Shown piece by piece: positions 59,601-64,000 of a stretch of DNA of 64,000 bases (positions within the stretch are counted from its first letter, which is position 1; each line of letters opens with the position of its first letter). A program made the position numbers and the translations under genes. The stretch comes from Symsagittifera roscoffensis. Taxonomy: Eukaryota; Xenacoelomorpha; Acoela; Convolutidae. The stretch lies in the NCBI RefSeq assembly GCF_963678635.1, contig NC_087070.1, forward strand, positions 27,466,057-27,530,056, read 5' to 3'. The notes below the pieces were generated by a model, which did no database searches, had not been told where the DNA came from, and saw nothing but the letters and a program-made list of their open reading frames with translations.

Positions 59601-62600
59601 TTATCAAAAAGTTTAAGTATTCATGTTGTCCAAAAGTGTATATGTGTCAGCTCCACTGTTCTGGCCGCCATGAATCTCACTACCAACCTGATATTTGTTT
59701 GGGCTGGTCCAGCTCGTTGTACAAATGTTCGGGTGATCTGGGGGGAGGGGTGGGTTGATATCTGTTGGGGTTAGTCGCAAATTTACAGCCGGGCGGGTTG
59801 CTCTGAGATTGGTAGGGTTGGTAATCAGGTGGCGATGAGTTAGGGTGATAAACTATTCCTAAGTGGGTTGGTGGGTCGCGGTGGTCCCCCTGATTGCATG
59901 TATATGGTGTGGCTGTGCAACTGTTAGAAGGGTGGGGTTCATTGTTTTGTGAGGAAGGGTGAGAGGGGCCATGATGCGAGTGGGGGTTGTTATTGCACTG
60001 TGGCATGGACTGGCACTCCTCATAGCAGTCTCCGCACTGGTATACGCCCTCGTTTGGGTTCTAAAACAGCAGGTTAGAATGTTAAATCTATCTAATTAAT
60101 TAGTGTGGCAAAATAACAAACCTGAACTGTTTTCTAATATCTGTAAAACGCAAGAACACATAAATTATACTCACTTAAGTAGAGGATAGCTTCAAATTTC
60201 AACTGGAGTGTTAACATCTGATTTTTATCGAATCTTGACTTCAGGGGCGGATTTAAGGGGGGGGGGGGGGGGGGTGGGGCGGACGCATTTTTTTTTCTTC
60301 ATGGATTCGACACCCTGCCGACCTAAGGGGTCCCCCTTTTCTACTATCTTGAGATATCCATTTTTGGCAGTCAGGCCCTAAAATTTTTCTAAAGGTGCCT
60401 TTGGCGCCAAAATATACTAACTTTCAGGGGGGAGCGCGCGCCAAAAAACGCAATCTTTTTGTTTAAAATTTTCCAAAAAGAACCTGAAAACGCTTTTTTT
60501 TTCGCCTGTTTTTTCAAAATTTGGCCAAAGCAGGGACATTTTAGTGCTTTGGGGGAGCTCGAAAAATCAATTTGGTCGACCTAAAAAAGGTCGACAAAAT
60601 TTTTGAATTTTTTTTTTGAAAAACCGCCCCCCTCGAGAAAATCCTAGATCCGCCCCTGCTTGATTTTATTGGTTATGATGTTTTTTAAGTAGCATTTCTT
60701 TTAAAAAATGGAAATCGCTAAAACTAGTTTCCCTCCAATTTAAAAATCCTTGTAAAATATTTTGAAACGTCTATATTATGATTTCATTTCTTTAACTACT
60801 TGAGAAAAACATTTTTAGATACGTTTACCTTTTGTCCTGCGATGTTCACAACAAGTGGCTGGTAACATTCTGGTTGGGCGGCGTAGTTGGAACTATTCCC
60901 ATTCTTCATACTCATTGGCATCGTATTCATGGCCATAGTCCCACCCATGAAGTGATTCATCTCCATTCCTTGTGAAGTGGCCATGGTCGGTTGTGGACAT
61001 AGAGTGCCCGAAGGTCCCGGGCCCATGTATGAGCCATTCATCAGGGTCAAATTTCTCTGGGCACTGGCAGGTAAAATGACTTGCCACTGACCACCCGCGT
61101 ACTCACTCGGAGGCTGCAGTGACTGTTCTAGCTTCACATTTACACTTTTGTAATGACCTTTTTTATTTCTTCTCCAGATAAGTACCGAAATTATGGCCAA
61201 AGCTATCCACACTATGGCACCAGCAATAGCTAGCACCCATGGATGGGCCACAATCCAGGAAGTACCATCAGTAGTACCGCCGCCGGCTTTCGGGGCTACA
61301 AGAGGCGAGAAAACTCCAACACCCGCTTTTGTCCTGGCAGCGATTGAAACTCGGAAATCGTTCTGTTGTTCGACTATAGTGAACGTGCACTGAGTCTCGC
61401 TGGTGTTCAGAGTCTGCAGAGGCGTGTCGGAGTCGCCGAAATAAAGAGCGACGCTGTATCCTAGAGCAAAAAGCGCATTTCATATCAGAAACTACAAAAA
61501 GAAATTTCCTCTTTTTATTTTCTACTTTTCGCTTTTCCATGATTTCAAAGCTTTGAGTAGGTTTTTTGATAGCTCTGTAAATTTTTTTATGAAAATCAGA
61601 CTGCGAAAAAAGAATATCCGTGGGATGACTCACCAACAACATGCCCTTCGCGCTGTCTCTTTGGCTCAGACCACGTGACCAAATATCTGCCACCTGACAT
61701 CAGTTTCAAAATGATATTATCTACTACATCTCGTGGCGTGCCTTCGGGAGTTGTGAAGAAAATAGGAGCCGAATCCAGTCCAGGCACCGACTCGTAGTAA
61801 GGTTGTATCGATGCCATGTAAGAAGACCAGGGGTCAAGGCTAGTCACAAGCATCGCTCTAGCATAGGGGTCATTAACCTCTATGACCTTGTAGTTCTGAG
61901 GCTGGAAGTTGTTGCCTCCATCGTGCTCGGCGTACTTGATTGTGAATCCCTGGACAAAGTATGAGTTGTGGAGGACATTCCACTGGATCCACGCACTAGT
62001 CGAGTTCACTGCAGTTCCTTCGAGTGCCTCCACTTCCACCAATTCTATCTGTGGCTTGATGTCATCTGGTCGGATTCCAGTCATAGCAGCGTCTGTATTG
62101 CGTTCTAAATAAGGAGTGCAGAAGTAGATTTAGAAGAGGCACCCCTCACGGATTCGACCCCCTTACCATTCTTTTGTGTCCCTCCTTTGCTACTATTTTA
62201 CGACATCCATTTTCGATCGATTGACCCCAAATCTGTTCTAAAGGTACTTTCGGCGCCAGGACGTACTAAATTTTAGGTGAGAAAACGAGCAAAAAACACG
62301 CAATTTTTTAGGTCATTTTGGACTACTTTTCTCGAAAATTTGCTTAGCGCAAAAATTTTAGGGCAAAATAGGAACTTTATAAACTGTTGGGAGACCTCGG
62401 AAAATCACTTCTCGAAGAAATTTTAGTTCCGCTTCTGTAACAATTCTTACGGTGTTTATTAGATATATAACATCATCATTCAATTCCAATTTAGTTGAAC
62501 TTTTCCAAATCCAATTGATCACTTGATTTGTTTTTGCTTGAGTTGATGCAATTTTGTTACACTTTTTTTTCGTATAACTTTAAGCTTTGTCACTATTTTA

Positions 62601-63529
62601 GGTCACCCTCAGAAACTTTAAATAATTTTTGCATAAATTACTTACAAGTAGAATAAATGCTAAATAATTCTATTAAATGTTCAGATCTGTTTTTTTTCTA
62701 TCAAAATGAAAATGAAAGCAATATGCTCAGTAGCTTAATTTTAAAATAACAACCATAGCAACTTTTTTCCAACTTACCAACTGTTCGAATTCGGCTTGAA
62801 ACTGGACTGGGCAGTCCGAACCCCAGATTGTTCACTCCTCTAACTAGAAACTCATAGTCTTCATGCGCGGCTAGCTGGCCGATCATCAATTTTGGCGACA
62901 CTGCTCTATCACCAACAGTGTGCCAAGCGAACACATGTGTTTCGTAGCTGTACATTTCCACCGCATACTCCGGACTCTGGTTCTCACCAGGGTACCAAAC
63001 TAAGGTGACGGAATCCTGTGTGACATGGGTGATGATCGGCTTTCCCACTGGCATAGGAAGTTTTTTGGGACTGGGAGATTCTTTCAGGCCGTCTTCTGAA
63101 AGAGGAAAGTTAACAAACATCAGACATATGATCCAACAAAACTTGCTGTTGGAGAACTTTGGTGGAATGGCATTTTATAAGGTCAGTATTCAGGATTTGA
63201 GCTTTGAAAAAAAACCTCCAAACTCTGATATTGTTTAATTTTGAGTAGCTTTTTAGGCTAGTTTTTTTTTCATTTCAGCGCGCATCTCTGGAGTTTCAAA
63301 CGTTAAACTTCAAAGGAACAGAGTCACTAAACCAACTATACTTTCGTAATGAAGATACCCGCTTACAAACGTCGGAATGAAAACTATGTTAATCCAAAAT
63401 GAGGAGGATTTAGTTTCTACACGATATAGTTGAGTGAGTGTGTCTGATTGCTGCGGTAGACCAACTGAATTTTTTCTCGCTCAAAACTGTGGGGGAAGGC
63501 CTGGGAACAGCAGGTATGTGCGTTTCAGG

Positions 63530-63578
<49 letters not shown>

Positions 63579-63750
63579 TGTTTGTGTGTGTGTGGGGAGG
63601 GGGATGGGGGGTGTTGTCTTACTTTTGACTGTGATGACGGCGTATCTCTCGGTGGTGCCTTGACTAGTGGATGCTATGCACTTGTACATGCCACTGTCCT
63701 CGTGTCTCACATCACTCACTACCAGCGCCCCATTGTTCTCCGTGTTGATC
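56300..63750 (-). CDS. robo-like: Roundabout (Robo)-like axon-guidance receptor, 3' seven exons
   Basis: Exons read right to left: 63750-63623, 63095-62778, 62104-61634, 61460-60829, 60060-59688, 59232-59194, 56676-56300. All have GT donors and AG acceptors and the phases agree at every join. They encode the end of an Ig I-set domain, three FN3 domains, one membrane span and a cytoplasmic tail of about 385 residues, the Ig5-FN3x3-TM layout of Robo receptors, which bind Slit at the surface of neurons. FN3-1 (KPIITHVTQDSVTLVWYPG) and FN3-2 (YFVQGFTIKYAE, QPYYESVPGLDS) are Robo-like. The 5' exons lie beyond the window. The tail lacks a clear Robo CC1 (PTPYATT-like) motif. Confidence 0.85.
57083..57102. 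repeat. Poly-C tract
   Basis: About 20 C in a row (one of several long C/G homopolymers around the gene, others at 59358-59372 and 60258-60274), within the last Robo-like intron. Confidence 0.9.
57289..58750. repeat. 731-bp tandem duplication in the last Robo-like intron
   Basis: Copies 57289-58019 and 58020-58750. ORFs of 64 and 90 codons at the same offset in both copies translate identically, and I see no difference between the copies. The ORFs have no recognisable domain, so I treat them as chance. Confidence 0.95.
59194..59232 (-). CDS. Robo-like 39-bp microexon
   Basis: 13 codons, acceptor TGTTTGTTTAG, donor GTAACT, phase 1 to phase 1. It encodes AQSLHHYEVYDA, adding a possible tyrosine site, and could be skipped without changing frame. 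Confidence 0.65.
59331..59557. mobile_element. hAT-type MITE with perfect 8-bp target duplication
   Basis: Starts CAGGCGCGGAACTAGG and ends CCCTAAATCCGCTACTG (imperfect terminal inverted repeats). It is flanked by CTCGCAGG at 59323-59330 and 59558-59565. An internal block (GGCGCCAAAGGCGCC, GGATATCTCAAAATAG) is shared with 60242-60658 in opposite orientation. An 8-bp duplication and CAG...CTG ends are the hAT pattern. Confidence 0.85.
59688..60060 (-). CDS. Robo-like exon: Pro/His/Asn-rich cytoplasmic segment
   Basis: 373 bp, acceptor GCTGTTTTAG, donor CAG-GTTGGT, phase 0 to phase 1. Encodes a Cys-Glu start (YQCGDCYEECQ), a Pro/His/Asn-rich region, PTPPPRSPEH (SH3-type proline motif) and LYNELDQ, a candidate phosphotyrosine site. 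A donor one codon later (GTAGTG) would break phase with the next exon. Confidence 0.7.
60242..60658. mobile_element. hAT-type MITE, longer relative
   Basis: Starts CAGGGGCGGATTTAAGGGGG and ends CTAGATCCGCCCCTG. It is flanked by CTTGACTT (60234-60241) and CTTGATTT (60659-60666), 7 of 8 identical. It shares AGATATCCATTTTTGGCAGT and TTTGGCGCCAAAATAT with the other copies. 417 bp, no ORF. Confidence 0.85.
60829..61460 (-). CDS. Robo-like exon: end of FN3-3, transmembrane span, juxtamembrane tail
   Basis: 632 bp, acceptor TTTGCTCTAG, donor GTAAAC, phase 1 to phase 0. Encodes the end of FN3-3 (RVSIAARTKAGVGVFSP), a short Gly/Thr linker, the span HPWVLAIAGAIVWIALAIIS with VLIW then RRNKK stop-transfer, and about 120 cytoplasmic residues rich in Met, Gly, Asn and Pro. 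Confidence 0.88.
61634..62104 (-). CDS. Robo-like exon: FN3 domain 2 and start of FN3 domain 3
   Basis: 471 bp, acceptor TTATTTAG, donor GTGAGT, phase 1 to phase 1. Encodes an FN3 with AWIQWNVLHNSYFVQGF and YMASIQPYYESVPGLDSAPI, then TPEGTPRDVVDNI and LVTWSEPKRQ, the start of FN3-3. A MITE ends 15 bp upstream of the exon. Confidence 0.88.
62119..62437. mobile_element. hAT-type MITE, older relative
   Basis: Starts CAGAAGTAGATTTAG and ends TTAGTTCCGCTTCTG; internal GACATCCATTTTCG and GGTACTTTCGGCGCC align with the copy at 60242-60658. No target duplication is recognisable. It lies in a Robo-like intron, 15 bp upstream of an exon. Confidence 0.7.
62778..63095 (-). CDS. Robo-like exon: FN3 domain 1
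   Basis: 318 bp, acceptor TTTCCTCTTTCAG, donor GTAAGT, phase 1 to phase 1. Encodes a full FN3 (SVTLVWYPG, conserved Trp; YEFLVRGVNNLGFGLPSP, conserved Tyr and the G-x-S/P end), close in pattern to the first FN3 of Robo proteins. Confidence 0.88.
63530..63597. repeat. (GT)n microsatellite in a Robo-like intron
   Basis: About 60 bp of GT/GTGTCTG repeat followed by a G-rich run, beginning about 25 bp inside the intron that follows the Ig exon on the minus strand. Confidence 0.95.
63623..63750 (-). CDS. Robo-like exon: end of last Ig domain
   Basis: 128 bp. Acceptor CGTGTTAG precedes 63750, and donor GTAAGA follows 63623. Encodes NTENNGALVVSDVRHEDSGM, then YKCIASTSQG, the D-x-G-x-Y-x-C signature of an Ig I-set domain. 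It ends in phase 1, which joins the next exon to give VKKDGLKES. Confidence 0.8.
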
Positions 63751-64000
63751 CTAACACGACACCAAACCTCATTATTCACATAGTAGACAGTAAACATAAG
63801 TACATATAATAGATAAATTAAACAACACGTGATTGGAAAAATTCACAATTAAGTGAGACTACACAAAACCATTGAAACTTCCAAAGATATAGTTTTAGTT
63901 TACGTATAAATAATTGCAAAAACTTCTGTCATTTAGAAACTTCTTTCGACATTAACACAGTAAGTAACTATCACTCACTATTTTCTAAAAGAACTATTTT

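Noticed and set aside
63434..63809. Plus-strand ORFs of 64 and 123 codons
   Set aside because: Built on the GT microsatellite and antisense to the Ig exon.

Overview
The window looks like an AT-rich, repeat-dense intron/intergenic stretch of an invertebrate (bilaterian) nuclear genome. The only host gene I can support is the 3' half of a Roundabout (Robo)-type axon-guidance receptor on the minus strand (56300-63750). It is split into seven exons by GT-AG introns whose phases agree across all six joins. Nearly everything else is mobile DNA of several classes, in various states of decay. A 200-base run of N (6510-6709) marks a scaffold gap. I cannot name the species.

Layout. 1-4350: decayed Ty3/gypsy element on the minus strand (gag, protease, RT, RNase H, integrase). 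4516-4582: fragment of a foldback repeat, followed by a CATA microsatellite. 5164-6509: RTE-like LINE fragment, minus strand. 6710-about 11400: second Ty3/gypsy copy, plus strand, with a long reading frame after integrase, a polypurine tract and the start of a 3' LTR. 11.4-13.8 kb: unrecognised sequence with a 104-bp tandem duplication. 13846-15255: FLYWCH/MULE DNA transposon with 8-bp target duplication. 15.5-19.4 kb: decayed BEL/Pao pol flanked by inverted copies of a ~95-bp sequence. 19.44-20.11 kb: 3' end of another LINE. 20.94-21.25 kb: hairpin foldback repeat.

The centre (21818-54560) is one 32.7-kb LTR element with a 4-bp CATG target duplication, LTRs of 334 and 376 bp, and a primer-binding-like site. 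It encodes gag, protease, RT, RNase H and integrase. It also has a small multi-membrane-span ORF, a Ser/Pro-rich ORF, an Env-like glycoprotein gene with an N-terminal signal peptide, and extra ORFs after env. Two rearrangements enlarge it. A ~5.55-kb block (RNase H-integrase linker to env) is tandemly duplicated. In the second env copy, one 780-bp (260-codon) ectodomain segment is repeated 12 times (40022-49384), partly as a three-unit higher-order repeat of about 2341 bp. LTR divergence is about 9 % by eye, while the higher-order units are nearly identical, so the array probably expanded after insertion. The element is broken by frameshifts and stops and is not an intact coding unit.

Right of it: a 723-bp palindromic element beginning 37 bp after the 3' LTR, then the Robo-like gene. 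Its introns carry three related hAT-type MITEs (two with target duplications), a 731-bp apparently perfect tandem duplication and a GT microsatellite. The receptor exons encode the end of an Ig domain, three FN3 domains, one membrane span and a cytoplasmic tail of roughly 385 residues.
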